Below, in pieces: positions 8,361-17,538 of a stretch of DNA of 64,000 nt (positions are counted from its first letter, which is position 1; every line of letters starts with the position of its first letter). Source of the stretch: Microbacterium terrae (GTDB lineage Bacteria; Actinomycetota; Actinomycetes; Actinomycetales; Microbacteriaceae); assembly GCF_017831975.1 (NCBI RefSeq), contig NZ_JAFDSS010000001.1, positions 248,001 to 312,000 on the forward strand. The letters run 5' to 3'. The translations under genes and the position numbers were made by a program. Under the pieces are notes generated by a model. That model was not told where the DNA came from. It was given only the letters and a program-made list of their open reading frames with translations, and made no database searches.

Positions 8361-9140
8361 GCCCCGCCTTGCGGCGGTAGAGCCACGCGCCCCAGACGAC
8401 CGCGACCACGAGGATGCCTGCGCACCAGGCGACGGCGAGTGCGACCCATTCCGAGACCGGGTCGCCCATGAGCAGCCCGCGGATCGTCTCGACGACGGGG
8501 GTAACGGGAAGGAACTCGGCGATCGGCTGCAGCCAGTCGGGCATGGTCTCGATCGGCACGAACGCGCTCGAGAGGTACGGCAGGAACAGCAGGATGAAGC
8601 CGTACCCGTTCGCGCCTTCGGGGCTCGACGCCGCGAGGCCGATCGCGGCGAACAGGTAGGTGATCGCGAGGATCCACAGGGCGATCATCGCGATGGCGCC
8701 GAGCCAGCCCCAGAGGTCCGCCGTCGGGCGGAATCCGACGAGCAGCGCCACCCCGACCACCACCGCGGTCGCGATCAGGTTGCGGACGAGGCTCGCCACC
8801 ACGTGTCCGGTGAGCACCGCGCTCGCGCGCAGCGGCATCGTCCGGAAGCGGTCGATGATGCCGGTCTTCATGTCGTTCGCGACGTACACGGCGGTGGAGG
8901 CCGCACCGAACCCGGCGCAGGTGAGGATGATGCCCGGCACGATGTAGTCGACGTAGGCGCCGGACGGATCGATCGCCCCGCCGAACACCCACGTGAACAT
9001 CAGCATGAGCATCACCGGCAGGAGGATCGCCATGAGGAGCGACTCGCCGTCGCGCAGCGAGTGGAGCAGGCTCCGCTTCACGAAGACCGACTCCGCAGTG
9101 AGGCCGCCGATGCGGCGGCGGGGGAGGGCGGCGGTGGTCG

Positions 9141-9144
<4 letters not shown>
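8353..9144 (-). CDS. ABC-2 type transporter permease (DrrB-like)
   Basis: A 263-residue integral membrane protein of the ABC-2 family with about six helices. Typical features are FVKRSLLHSLRDGESLLMAILLPVMLMLMFTWVFGG at the N-terminus, the YVDYIVPGIILTCAGFG segment, and a middle helix pair with DRFRTMPLRASAVLTGHV. DrrB-type permeases work with a DrrA-type ATPase to export drugs, lipids or peptides. The start overlaps the stop of the ATPase gene by 4 nt (ATGA), so the two form one operon. The exported substrate is unknown. Confidence 0.88.
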
Positions 9145-10094
<950 letters not shown>

Positions 10095-10128
10095 GGCGGC
10101 ATCCTCTCGTCTTCTGTGTAAGGGGAAA

Positions 10129-10174
10129 ACTGTTTACGGTCGTAACTGTTTATGAAGGTAACACACTGTTTACG
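10129..10174. promoter_or_regulatory. Three ACTGTTTAYG repeats between ABC exporter and TetR gene
   Basis: ACTGTTTACG (10129-10138), ACTGTTTATG (10145-10154) and ACTGTTTACG (10165-10174) are direct repeats in an otherwise GC-rich divergent promoter region. Each has the core AAC/TGTTTA of a TetR-type half palindrome. They are probable binding sites for the TetR regulator encoded just downstream, controlling the DrrAB-like operon and itself. Confidence 0.65.
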
Positions 10175-10199
10175 AGATATACAGTCCTAGACTTGCCGC

Positions 10200-11135
10200 A
10201 TGAGCGACGTCGACGAGCCCGAGCTTCCCCGCGGCGTGGCCCTCGCGTGGGGGATCGCCGCCAACCCGCAGCGCGGCCCGAAGCGCGAGATGAGCGTCGA
10301 GCGGATCGTCGAGGCGGCGGTGGAGATCGCCGACGCCGACGGTCTTGCGGCGGTGTCGATGGCCGCGGTCGCCGCGAAGCTCGGGTTCACGCCCATGTCG
10401 CTCTACCGGTATGTCTCGGCCAAGGACGATCTCGTGCTGCTCATGCAGGAGGAGGCGACGGGCGCCCCATCCGATGCGAGCCGGGCGGCAGGGGACTGGC
10501 GCGAGCAGCTCGAGGCGCTGTACCGCGAGCAGCTGCACAACTACCTGCAGCATCCGTGGGTGCTCGACGTTCCGATCACCGGTGTGCCGGCCACGCCCAA
10601 CAGTGCGGCGTGGATGGACGCGGGGCTGCACGCGCTCGCGGGCACCGGGCTCACCCACGAGGAGCGGCTCGCCGTCATGCTGCTGGTGACCGGGACCGCG
10701 CACTGGGCGGGCACCGTCATGGCGGGCTACGCGCGCACGCAGCGCGAGCGGGGCTTCGACGACCAGAGCATCGCCAGCGCCGAGGACGCGCTGTTCCGCA
10801 CCCTCATCACCGCCGACGCGTACCCCGACCTGCGCGAGGCCATCGACGCGGGTGTGTTCCTCGACGAGTCCGATCCGTTCTCGTTCTCTCTGGCGCGCGG
10901 CCTCGACGGCGTGGCCGACTTCATCGCCGAGGCGCAGCGCGACCCCGCCCGTGCGACGGCGCGCGAACCGTGGGGCGCCCCGGCCGACGCCGAGATCGCC
11001 GGAGACAAGAAGTTCCGCGAGGCGCAGAAGGCGGTGCGCGACGCGGAGCGGATGCTGCGGGTCGCGCGCAAGGCCGAACGGCAGGCGGCACGCGAAGCGC
11101 GCGACCGCCACGCGCGTCAGCGCGCTGAAGGGTGA
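10200..11135 (+). CDS. TetR/AcrR-family regulator with TetR_C domain
   Basis: A 311-residue regulator. The HTH spans residues ~32-80 (SVERIVEAAVEIADADGL, then VAAKLGFTPMSLYRYVSAKDDLVLLM). A ligand-binding TetR_C-type domain follows (residues ~95-240). The last 50 residues are a highly charged Lys/Arg/Glu/Ala helix not usual in the family. The ATG is 6 nt after TAGACT (10188-10193), indicating a leaderless mRNA. Divergence from the DrrAB-like ABC genes and the three repeats between them make it the likely repressor of that exporter. Confidence 0.9.
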   Translation: MSDVDEPELPRGVALAWGIAANPQRGPKREMSVERIVEAAVEIADADGLAAVSMAAVAAKLGFTPMSLYRYVSAKDDLVLLMQEEATGAPSDASRAAGDWREQLEALYREQLHNYLQHPWVLDVPITGVPATPNSAAWMDAGLHALAGTGLTHEERLAVMLLVTGTAHWAGTVMAGYARTQRERGFDDQSIASAEDALFRTLITADAYPDLREAIDAGVFLDESDPFSFSLARGLDGVADFIAEAQRDPARATAREPWGAPADAEIAGDKKFREAQKAVRDAERMLRVARKAERQAAREARDRHARQRAEG

Positions 11136-11172
11136 CGCGCTCCTGCCACACACGTCTCATCCGTCACACCTG

Positions 11173-11202
11173 TTTACACGCGTCCCGATGACCCCCTAGA
11201 GT
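11173..11202 (+). promoter_or_regulatory. Promoter of the small HTH gene
   Basis: TTTACA (11173-11178) and TAGAGT (11197-11202) are 18 bp apart, placing transcription start about 27 nt before the HTH gene, which has a GGAAAGGG ribosome site. The -35 overlaps a CTGTTTAC that matches the repeats at the TetR/ABC promoter, so the same regulator might bind here. Confidence 0.5.
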
Positions 11203-11235
11203 GTGCTCAACGTCTACTGGGGAAAGGGATGTGTC

Positions 11236-11427
11236 ATGGCTGAGCTTCCTGACGTGAGGTTCCTCACGGTCGCCGAGGTCGCCGAGCTGATGCGCGTCTC
11301 GAAGATGACCGTGTACCGTCTCGTGCACGCGGGAGAACTGCCCGCCGTGCGCTTCGGGCGCAGCTATCGGGTGCCCGAATCCGCGGTCACCGAAGCCCTG
11401 CAACGACCGATCGCCGACGTCGGCTAG
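11236..11427 (+). CDS. Small excisionase-like (BldC-type) HTH protein
   Basis: A 63-residue protein that is nearly all one MerR-like helix-turn-helix domain: FLTVAEVAELMRVSKMTVYRLV then AGELPAVRFGRSYRVPESAV. The closest known layout is Mycobacterium Rv0500A, which lies next to proC (Rv0500) and the bS22 gene (Rv0500B). ATG 11236 was chosen over an upstream in-frame ATG because GGAAAGGG sits at a good distance before it. Proteins of this type bind DNA as regulators; the target is not known. It precedes the bS22 gene by 83 nt. Confidence 0.9.
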   Translation: MAELPDVRFLTVAEVAELMRVSKMTVYRLVHAGELPAVRFGRSYRVPESAVTEALQRPIADVG

Positions 11428-11510
11428 ACTGGTCCGAGGCATTTTTCCTATTTGCCCGATCCCGGGCGCGCCGCACGCGCGTCCAGACCCCTGACTTAGT
11501 GAGGTTTTCC

Positions 11511-11609
11511 GTGGGTTCAGTCATCAAGAAGCGCCGCAAGCGCATGGCGAAGAAGAAGCACCGCAAGCTGCTTCGCAAGACTCGCCACCAGCGCCGCAAC
11601 AAGAAGTAA
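11511..11609 (+). CDS. 30S ribosomal protein bS22 (AURKAIP1/COX24 family)
   Basis: A 32-residue, extremely basic protein starting with GTG: VGSVIKKRRKRMAKKKHRK, then LLRKTRHQRRNKK. This matches the actinobacterial bS22 protein (M. tuberculosis Rv0500B), found at the decoding centre side of mycobacterial small subunits and related to the mitochondrial AURKAIP1/COX24 domain. A GAGG ribosome site lies 7 nt before the start. It is too short to appear in most ORF listings. It follows the small HTH gene as in mycobacteria, and a hairpin terminator follows. Confidence 0.93.
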   Translation: MGSVIKKRRKRMAKKKHRKLLRKTRHQRRNKK

Positions 11610-11624
11610 AGCGGCATCCGCACC

Positions 11625-11664
11625 AAGCGTCCCCCGACCGGTCTCCGTGTCGACGGGGGCGCTT
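11625..11664 (+). terminator. Hairpin terminator after bS22 gene
   Basis: AAGCG(T)CCCCCG pairs with CGGGGGCGCTT across a 17-nt loop, with a single bulged base in the left arm. It starts 15 nt after the bS22 stop codon. No long T-tract follows, as is usual in high-GC actinobacteria. Confidence 0.6.
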
Positions 11665-11695
11665 CGTGTATGCGCCGCCCCCAGGAAGGGTTCCG

Positions 11696-11989
11696 ATGAA
11701 GTCCATCACCGTTCAGCAGCTGCGCGAGCGCGACGGCGTTCCCCTGATCGACGTGCGCGAGGTCGACGAGTTCGCGGCCGGCCGCGTGCCGGGCGCCGTG
11801 AACATCCCGATGTCGACCATCGGCGGCCGCCTCGACGAGCTCCCCGACGGCGCCTTCGACGTGATCTGCGCGGTCGGCGGCCGGTCCGGCCGGGTCGTCG
11901 AGGCGCTCGACGCCCGCGGTTACGACGTGACCAACGTCGACGGCGGCACCAACGAGTGGATCGCCTCCGGGTTCCCGGTCGAGCGGTGA
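11696..11989 (+). CDS. Rhodanese-like sulfurtransferase
   Basis: A 97-residue single-domain rhodanese. PLIDVREVDEFAAGRVPGAVNIPM is the conserved first half; the active loop is ICAVGGRSGR, with the persulfide-carrying cysteine near residue 61. It moves sulfane sulfur between thiol carriers; the physiological partner is unknown. The ATG at 11696 has AGGAAGGG upstream, better than an in-frame ATG 30 nt earlier. It overlaps the next gene by 4 nt (GTGA), linking it to a glutaredoxin-like protein. Confidence 0.9.
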   Translation: MKSITVQQLRERDGVPLIDVREVDEFAAGRVPGAVNIPMSTIGGRLDELPDGAFDVICAVGGRSGRVVEALDARGYDVTNVDGGTNEWIASGFPVER

Positions 11990-12237
11990 CCACGCTCACC
12001 CTTATCGGCAAGCCCGACTGCCACCTCTGCGACGTCGCGCGCGAGGTCGTCGAGACCGTCGTCGCGGAGTACCCCGAAGATGCGGTCGACATCGAGGAGC
12101 TCTCGATCGTCGACGACCCGCAGCTCTACGCGCAGTGGTGGGAGAAGATCCCGGTGGTCCTCATCGACGGCGAGCTCCACGGCCACTGGCGGGTGTCGCC
12201 CGATCGGCTTCGTGCTGCGCTCGGCGCCGCCGGCTGA
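11986..12237 (+). CDS. Glutaredoxin-like protein (DUF836 type)
   Basis: An 83-residue thioredoxin-fold protein. TLIGKPDCHLCDVAREVVETV contains the CxxC redox pair (CHLC) near residues 11-14, and KIPVVLIDGELH carries the cis-proline. It fits the short glutaredoxin-like proteins seen in actinobacteria (DUF836). It probably exchanges disulfides with small thiols or with the upstream rhodanese. Start is GTG, overlapping the rhodanese stop (GTGA), so translation is coupled. Confidence 0.88.
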   Translation: MTTLTLIGKPDCHLCDVAREVVETVVAEYPEDAVDIEELSIVDDPQLYAQWWEKIPVVLIDGELHGHWRVSPDRLRAALGAAG

Positions 12238-12250
12238 CGGAGCACCCGTC

Positions 12251-12274
12251 CGGTGTCGTCACGCGACGGCACCG
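12251..12274. terminator. Hairpin between convergent genes
   Basis: CGGTGTCGTC and GACGGCACCG form a 10-bp stem with one G-T pair and a 4-nt loop. It lies between the glutaredoxin-like gene and the convergent YegP-like gene and could terminate either. Confidence 0.5.
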
Positions 12275-12287
12275 AGCACGCACGTCA

Positions 12288-12467
12288 CTACTCGATCTCG
12301 ACGACCTCGGCGTCGGGAGCATTCGTCTTGACCGACGCGATGCCGTTGAGAGCGCTCGCCTTCGACGCGTAGCCCTGGCTCGTCGCGATCACCTGTCCGT
12401 TCGACGCCTTCAGGTTGAAGCGCCAGTCGCCGCCCTTGTCTGTCCACAGCTCGAACTTCCCCGCCAT
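12288..12467 (-). CDS. YegP-family (DUF1508) protein
   Basis: A 59-residue protein that is one DUF1508 unit: GKFELWTDKGGDWRFNLKASNGQVIATSQGY followed by KASALNGIASVKTNAPDAEVVEIE. Enterobacterial YegP has two such units; a single unit is common in actinobacteria. The function is unknown. ATG at 12467 is preferred over an upstream ATG because it gives the family's start MAGKFEL and an AGGGGC ribosome-like site is nearby. Confidence 0.88.
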   Translation of the reverse strand: MAGKFELWTDKGGDWRFNLKASNGQVIATSQGYASKASALNGIASVKTNAPDAEVVEIE

Positions 12468-12570
12468 CGGGATGCCCCTTCGATCGGTTCGGGAACGCGG
12501 ACGGATGCCGCGCATCCGGCGACTCGCGCCGGTCTCACGCTAGCGGCGTGCCGCGAGGCGGGGAAGAGGG

Positions 12571-13680
12571 TCATGCCGCTCCGCGCGGACGGGTGGTGAC
12601 GGGAACCGCAGAGAGGGCGATGCGCACGCGGCCGTCGTACTCGACGCCGTCGGTCGCCGGATGCTGCACGCGCACCAGCGTGCCGTCGCCGGTGCGCACG
12701 AGCGTGCGCCGGAAGCTGCCGAGGAAGATGCTCTCCTGCACGACGGCGTCGACGCCCGGGGAGTCCGCGCTCACGAGGGTCACGTTCTCGGGGCGGAGGA
12801 ACACGTCGGCGGGTCCCGGCGCGACGGGCCCGCGGACGGGCAGCTCGACGCCCCAGACGGTGACGGTGTCGCCCACGACGTCGCCGGGCACCACACTCGA
12901 GACGCCGATGAAGGCCGCGACTGCGGAGGTGGCCGGGCGCAGGTAGAGCTCCTCGGGGGTGCCGATCTGCTCGATCCGGCCGGCATCCATGACCGCGATG
13001 CGATCCGAGACCGCGAGCGCCTCCTCCTGGTCGTGCGTGACGAACACCGTCGTGATGCCGAGCCGCAGCTGGATGCGCCGGATCTCGTCGCGCAGCTGCA
13101 CGCGGACCTTCGCGTCGAGGGCCGACAGCGGCTCGTCGAGCAGCAGCACGCGCGGCTCGGTCACGAGTGCGCGGGCGAGGGCGACTCGCTGCTGCTGGCC
13201 GCCCGAGAGCTGGTGCGGGAAGCGGTCGGCGAGGTGGCCGAGCCCGACGAGGTCAAGCGCGTCGGCTGCGCGCTCAGCGGCATCCTTCTTGCCGACTCCG
13301 CGCCGGCGCAGGCCGAACGCGGTGTTGCCGGCGACCGTGAGATGCGGGAACAGGGAGTACGACTGGAAGACCATGCCGATGTCGCGCTTGTTGGTGGGCA
13401 CCCTCGACACGTCGGCGCCGCCGAGCAGAACGGCGCCGTCGGTCGCCTTCTCGAGTCCGGCGAGCACGCGCAGCGCTGTCGTCTTGCCGCATCCCGACGG
13501 GCCGAGGAGCGACACGAACTCACCGGGCGCGATGTCGAGGTCGACGCCGTGGAGCACGCGCGTCGCGCCGTACTCCTTGACGACACCGCGGAACTCCACG
13601 CGGGTGCCCTCGCCGGCGTCGGCCAGGAGCAGGTTGTCGGAGGTCGAGGGCAGCGCCCGGGGTGCGTCGGCGACGGTCAT
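12571..13680 (-). CDS. ABC importer ATP-binding protein (PotA/FbpC-like)
   Basis: A 369-residue importer ATPase. Walker A LLGPSGCGKTTALR near residue 60, Q-loop VFQSYSLFPHLTV, signature LSGGQQQRVALARAL, Walker B VLLLDEPLSALDAKVR and H-loop VFVTHDQEEAL are all intact. After residue ~260 a TOBE domain is present. This is the class that serves putrescine, Fe3+, thiamine or aminoethylphosphonate importers; the substrate is not decided. Its ATG overlaps the upstream permease stop by 4 nt, so it is the last gene of a four-gene unit. Confidence 0.93.
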   Translation of the reverse strand: MTVADAPRALPSTSDNLLLADAGEGTRVEFRGVVKEYGATRVLHGVDLDIAPGEFVSLLGPSGCGKTTALRVLAGLEKATDGAVLLGGADVSRVPTNKRDIGMVFQSYSLFPHLTVAGNTAFGLRRRGVGKKDAAERAADALDLVGLGHLADRFPHQLSGGQQQRVALARALVTEPRVLLLDEPLSALDAKVRVQLRDEIRRIQLRLGITTVFVTHDQEEALAVSDRIAVMDAGRIEQIGTPEELYLRPATSAVAAFIGVSSVVPGDVVGDTVTVWGVELPVRGPVAPGPADVFLRPENVTLVSADSPGVDAVVQESIFLGSFRRTLVRTGDGTLVRVQHPATDGVEYDGRVRIALSAVPVTTRPRGAA

Positions 13681-14477
13681 GAGGGGGTCCTTCCGGTGCC
13701 GGACCTGCCGGCCCGACCGATGATGAGCAGGAGCACGAACGCGAAGGCCAGAGCGATGAGGGTGAAGATCGCTGCGGCGTAGGCATCCTGGCGATTGATC
13801 ACGACGAGACCGGTCTGCAGCACCTGTCGATTCAGCAGCGACGCAATCGTGAATTCGCCGAGCACGACGGCGACGGAGATGAGGGATGCCGCGAGCAGCC
13901 CCTGCCGCAGGTTGGGGACGATCACGCGGACGAGCACCGACACCCACCCGGCGCCGAGGGTGCGGGCCGCCTCGGAGAGCGTCCGCACGTCGATGGCGTC
14001 GATCGACGCCTGGATCGAGCGATACGTGAACGGGAGCACGAGGATCCCGTACGCGAAGGCGAGAGTCCACGCGCCCGTGCCGAACGTGCGCCCGATCTGG
14101 AGGTAGATGGGTGCGAGGCCGACGACGAGCACGATGGCCGGGATCGTGATCGGCAGGAGGGCGAGGAACTCGAAGCCGCGGCGGAGCTTCGGGAAGCGCA
14201 GGGCGACCAGCACCATCGTCGGCGTGAACAGGAACAGCACGATGACCACGGTGACCCCGGCCAGGATCAGCGAGTTCGCGAGACCGATCCAGATCGGCGC
14301 GTAGCGCGCAGCGTTGGCGGGATCGAACAGTGCGAGCCAGCGGTCGAACGTGTACGGCCCGCCGCCAGGCGTGGACAGTGTGAACAGGAAGGTCGCGGCG
14401 AACGGCACGGCGAAGACGAGGCCGACGACGCCGCCGATCACCCAGCGCACCGTGCGCGACGGGGCGAGGCCGTTCAT
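13677..14477 (-). CDS. ABC importer permease (inner, second)
   Basis: A 266-residue permease with about six membrane helices and the EAA-like loop SEAARTLGAGWVSVLVRVIVPNLRQGLL. It belongs to the binding-protein-dependent transport permease family (CysW/PotC-like). The ATG at 14477 overlaps the stop of the first permease gene (ATGA), and it overlaps the ATPase gene likewise; both overlaps indicate coupled translation of one importer. Confidence 0.9.
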   Translation of the reverse strand: MNGLAPSRTVRWVIGGVVGLVFAVPFAATFLFTLSTPGGGPYTFDRWLALFDPANAARYAPIWIGLANSLILAGVTVVIVLFLFTPTMVLVALRFPKLRRGFEFLALLPITIPAIVLVVGLAPIYLQIGRTFGTGAWTLAFAYGILVLPFTYRSIQASIDAIDVRTLSEAARTLGAGWVSVLVRVIVPNLRQGLLAASLISVAVVLGEFTIASLLNRQVLQTGLVVINRQDAYAAAIFTLIALAFAFVLLLIIGRAGRSGTGRTPS

Positions 14478-15385
14478 GCCTGCCACCGCGCCGCACGGCG
14501 CTGGATGAGCGAGTAGACCCACATCACGACGGCCACGACCGCGATCATGCCGAGCGCGAGCGCCCCGGCGAGGTTCTCACGGCCCAGCACCGTCTCGCTC
14601 GTGAGCGCCGTGCGGATCTGGAGTGGAACGATCTGCGAGCCCTGGCTGGCGAGGGCCGCGGCGGTGGCGTACGAGGAGAAGGCGTTCGCGAACAGCAGGA
14701 GCAGGCTCGCGAGGAACGACGGCGCGAGCACCGGGAATCCGACGTGCAGCCAGAAGCCCCGACGCGTGCCGCCGAGGGTGAGGTGGGCCTCGAACCACTG
14801 CGGCCGCAGCGCCGCGAGGGCGGGCATGAAGGTGATGATCATCAGGGGCACCTGGAAGACGAGGTAGGCCGGGATGAGGCCGGGGAGGGCGTAGATCCAC
14901 GCGCCGCCGGCGAAGATGTCGACGCCGAGCACGTCGCGGAGGAACCGGGTCACCACTCCCTGCGTGCCGATGGCGGCGACCATCGTGAAGGCGAGCATGA
15001 CGCCGCCGAACTGGGCGAGCACCCCGGAGGCGGCATCGACGGTCGTCCGCACGAAGCCGGTGTCGGGGAGCCCGAGCATCGCGTAGCAGACGAGCGCGCC
15101 GACGACGGCTCCGATGACGGCGGTGAGAGCCGACACCCAGGTGGAGTTCCAGAACGTCGCGACGACCACCGGGTCTGCGAGGGCGGCGATGTTGTCGACG
15201 GTGAACGCGCCGTCGCCGTCGAACAGCCCCGAGGCCACGGCGATGACGGTCGGCAGCGCGAGGAACAGCAGCACGTAGGCCGCGAAGGGGGCGAGCCCCA
15301 GCCACGACCAGTCCGCGGTGGGGGCGCCCTGCCGCGCCGGAGCGCGCTGCTCCGGCGCGGCAGGGGCGACGAGGGTGGTCGTCAC
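14474..15385 (-). CDS. ABC importer permease (first)
   Basis: A 303-residue permease of the CysT/PotB type. A 40-residue cytosolic N-terminus precedes about six helices; the EAA-like loop is EAHLTLGGTRRGFWLHVGFPVLAPSF. The start is GTG at 15385, overlapping the binding-protein stop codon (GTGA). Together with the second permease it should form the membrane channel of the importer. Confidence 0.9.
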   Translation of the reverse strand: MTTTLVAPAAPEQRAPARQGAPTADWSWLGLAPFAAYVLLFLALPTVIAVASGLFDGDGAFTVDNIAALADPVVVATFWNSTWVSALTAVIGAVVGALVCYAMLGLPDTGFVRTTVDAASGVLAQFGGVMLAFTMVAAIGTQGVVTRFLRDVLGVDIFAGGAWIYALPGLIPAYLVFQVPLMIITFMPALAALRPQWFEAHLTLGGTRRGFWLHVGFPVLAPSFLASLLLLFANAFSSYATAAALASQGSQIVPLQIRTALTSETVLGRENLAGALALGMIAVVAVVMWVYSLIQRRAARWQA

Positions 15386-16518
15386 TGGACTGCGGCGGCC
15401 CACTCTTCGCCGAGCAGCGTGCCGGCGTCCGACGACTGCTGCTCGGTGGGCACGACGGTCTCCTCGGGCGCTGCCGGGAGGGCGTCGGCGAGCGCCTGGT
15501 CGATTGTCCCCGCCTCGATCATGGCGTCCATGCGCACCGGCCGGGCGCCGCCCTTGAGCCACAGGTTCTGCACTTCGTCGGAGTACAGGAACTCCTGCCA
15601 CAGGCGCGCGGCGGCCGGGTTCGGCGCATCCTTGTTGATCGCCTGGTTGTAGTACCCGGCGTACCCGACGCCGGGGAAGACGACCGTCTCCCACGTCGGC
15701 AGGTCTGCCGTGTGAGCGGCGTTGAGGTAGTCCCAGTCGAACACGACCGGGGTCTCGCCGCTGGCGACGGTGGCGCTCGTGACGTCGAGCTTCAGCATGT
15801 TGCCCGCCGCGTTGAGCTCCGAGAAGAAGTCGATGCCGGGCTGGTAGTCGTCGAGCGTGCCGTCGGACTGCACCGTGGCGAGGCCGACGGCGGCGAAGGC
15901 CGCTCCCGCCTGGGTCGGGTCGCCGTTGATGGCGACCGAGCCGCGGTAGTCGTCACCGAGGAGGTCGTCGAGGTCGGCCGGCGCATCGAAGCGGGCCGAG
16001 TCGTAGCCGACGGACATGTACCCGCCGTAGTCGCCGACGAACAGGCCGGTGGGCTCCTTCAGCGCGTCGGGGATGTCGTCCCAGGTCTCGACCTGGTACG
16101 GAGCGAACCAGTCGGTGCTCTGGAGCGCGACGGTGAGGCCGAGGTCGAACACGTCGGGCGCGGTGTCGAGGCCCTCGTTCGTCTCCGCGGCCTGGATCTC
16201 CTCGGCGGACGAGACGTCGGGCGACTGCTCCGTGATGGTGATCTCGGGGTAGCGCTCGGCGAACAGGTCGATGATCTCGCCGTAGTTCGCCCAGTCGCGC
16301 GGGAGCGCGATGACGTTGAGCTTGCCCTCCGCCCGGGCGGCGGCCTCGAGGTCGGCGAGGGTGCCGAAGTCGGCGAGGCTCGTGGCGCTCGCGGCATCGA
16401 CCGAAGAGGTGTCGTCCGAAGCGGACGACTCTCCACCGGCGCAGCCGGCGAGGGTGAGGACGGCGGCGGTGGCCGCCGCCGCGCCGATGAGCAGACGGCG
16501 CGACGAATTACGGGACAT
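15382..16518 (-). CDS. ABC importer substrate-binding lipoprotein
   Basis: A 378-residue lipoprotein: a signal peptide MSRNSSRRLLIGAAAATAAV leads to the lipobox LAGC, with the cysteine near residue 26. The rest is a type II periplasmic-binding fold (LEAAARAEGKLNVIALPRDWANY early on; ETPVVFDWDYLNAA in the middle; NKDAPNPAAARLWQEFL later) typical of the Fe/putrescine/phosphonate group. It is the first gene of the importer unit. The ligand cannot be read from sequence. Confidence 0.9.
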   Translation of the reverse strand: MSRNSSRRLLIGAAAATAAVLTLAGCAGGESSASDDTSSVDAASATSLADFGTLADLEAAARAEGKLNVIALPRDWANYGEIIDLFAERYPEITITEQSPDVSSAEEIQAAETNEGLDTAPDVFDLGLTVALQSTDWFAPYQVETWDDIPDALKEPTGLFVGDYGGYMSVGYDSARFDAPADLDDLLGDDYRGSVAINGDPTQAGAAFAAVGLATVQSDGTLDDYQPGIDFFSELNAAGNMLKLDVTSATVASGETPVVFDWDYLNAAHTADLPTWETVVFPGVGYAGYYNQAINKDAPNPAAARLWQEFLYSDEVQNLWLKGGARPVRMDAMIEAGTIDQALADALPAAPEETVVPTEQQSSDAGTLLGEEWAAAVQ

Positions 16519-16729
16519 GTGATTCCTTCCGGGTCAGCCGCGCGAGCGTGTCGGGGCACGGTCGGGTGCGCGCGGGTCGCCTGGACGCTACGGGGACGCG
16601 GTGACGCGTCGGGCGGCCGCGGGTGAACGACGCATGATCAGCCGGTGTCGGGACGACGCGGGACTCCCGCCGCAGCGCAGGAGGAAGGATGCCGCCGCAG
16701 CGGCGGAGTCGGCCGCGGAGGCCCGCGGG

Positions 16730-17521
16730 TCAGGCCCGGAGCCGGGCGCGGAGCGTAGCGAGCTCGTCGTCGGTGAGCCCGCCCGACTGCAGGTACGCCG
16801 CCGCGCCGCCGTGCGCATCGAGCCACGCGAATGCCTGCTCGATCGCTGCGCGAGGCGTGCCGGTGACGAGCGTGCGGATCTCGGGGGTGAGCGGGGCGCC
16901 CATCTGCGCGATGCCGGCGAGCATGCGCTCCGCCCACGGGCCGGCGAGGTTGCGCTCCGATGCGGCATAGTCGGCGATGATCGCGTCGCGATCCACCCCG
17001 ACGGCGTCGAGCAGGAGCGCGATCGACACCCCGGTGCGGTCCTTGCCGGCGGTGCAGTGGACGAGCACGGCGGTGGGGGAGTCGTCGGAGGATGCCGCGA
17101 CGAGGCGCGCCGCCTCGGCGAAGGCGGGAGCCCCGTGCTCGAGCATCGACTCGTACAGCCCGCCGAGGGCCGGCAGCTGCCGGATCGCCTGCTCGATCAT
17201 CGCCGCATCGGGCGTGCTCGATCCGTCGGAGGCCGCGGCCTTCGCCGCGCCGGTCAGCGCGCCCTCGAGCACCGACAGCTCGACGACGCGCAGCACGCGG
17301 TCTGCCGGAAGGCGGTCGGGCGCCGTGCGCTGCTCCATGGGCGTGCGGAAGTCGGCGATCACGCCGATGGGGCTCGCCGACAGTGCGGCGACCCCGGCGT
17401 CGGTCAGGGCGCTCAGCCCCTCCGACCGGTAGAGCACGGCGCTGCGCACCGTGCCGCCGTCGGTGAGCGGCATCCCGCCCACATCGCGGAAGTTCTGCAG
17501 TCCCTCGAGTCCGATCGTCAC
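16730..17521 (-). CDS. Tyrosine-protein phosphatase-like (Y_phosphatase3)
   Basis: A 263-residue phosphatase of the atypical bacterial class. The family start GLQNFRDVGGMPLTDGGTVRSAVLYRS is present, and the catalytic P-loop is VHCTAGKDRTGVS with Cys and Arg in the CX5R form. Such enzymes act on phosphotyrosine, phosphoinositides or small phosphate esters. The GTG start is 7 nt after TAGCAT, consistent with a leaderless mRNA. It lies 211 nt before the ABC importer, same strand; a role with that importer is only suggested by position. The 211-nt spacer shows no further gene. Confidence 0.87.
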   Translation of the reverse strand: MTIGLEGLQNFRDVGGMPLTDGGTVRSAVLYRSEGLSALTDAGVAALSASPIGVIADFRTPMEQRTAPDRLPADRVLRVVELSVLEGALTGAAKAAASDGSSTPDAAMIEQAIRQLPALGGLYESMLEHGAPAFAEAARLVAASSDDSPTAVLVHCTAGKDRTGVSIALLLDAVGVDRDAIIADYAASERNLAGPWAERMLAGIAQMGAPLTPEIRTLVTGTPRAAIEQAFAWLDAHGGAAAYLQSGGLTDDELATLRARLRA

Positions 17522-17538
17522 GGACTCGATGCTAGGGG

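Noticed and set aside
11413..11450. Palindrome GCCGACGTCGGC and T-run as a terminator of the HTH gene
   Set aside because: The T-run is about 17 nt beyond the palindrome, so the spacing is not that of an intrinsic terminator; it may simply be the bS22 leader.
16519..16729. Possible gene in the 211-nt gap before the binding-protein gene
   Set aside because: Only short shadow frames without a start signal or homology were seen.
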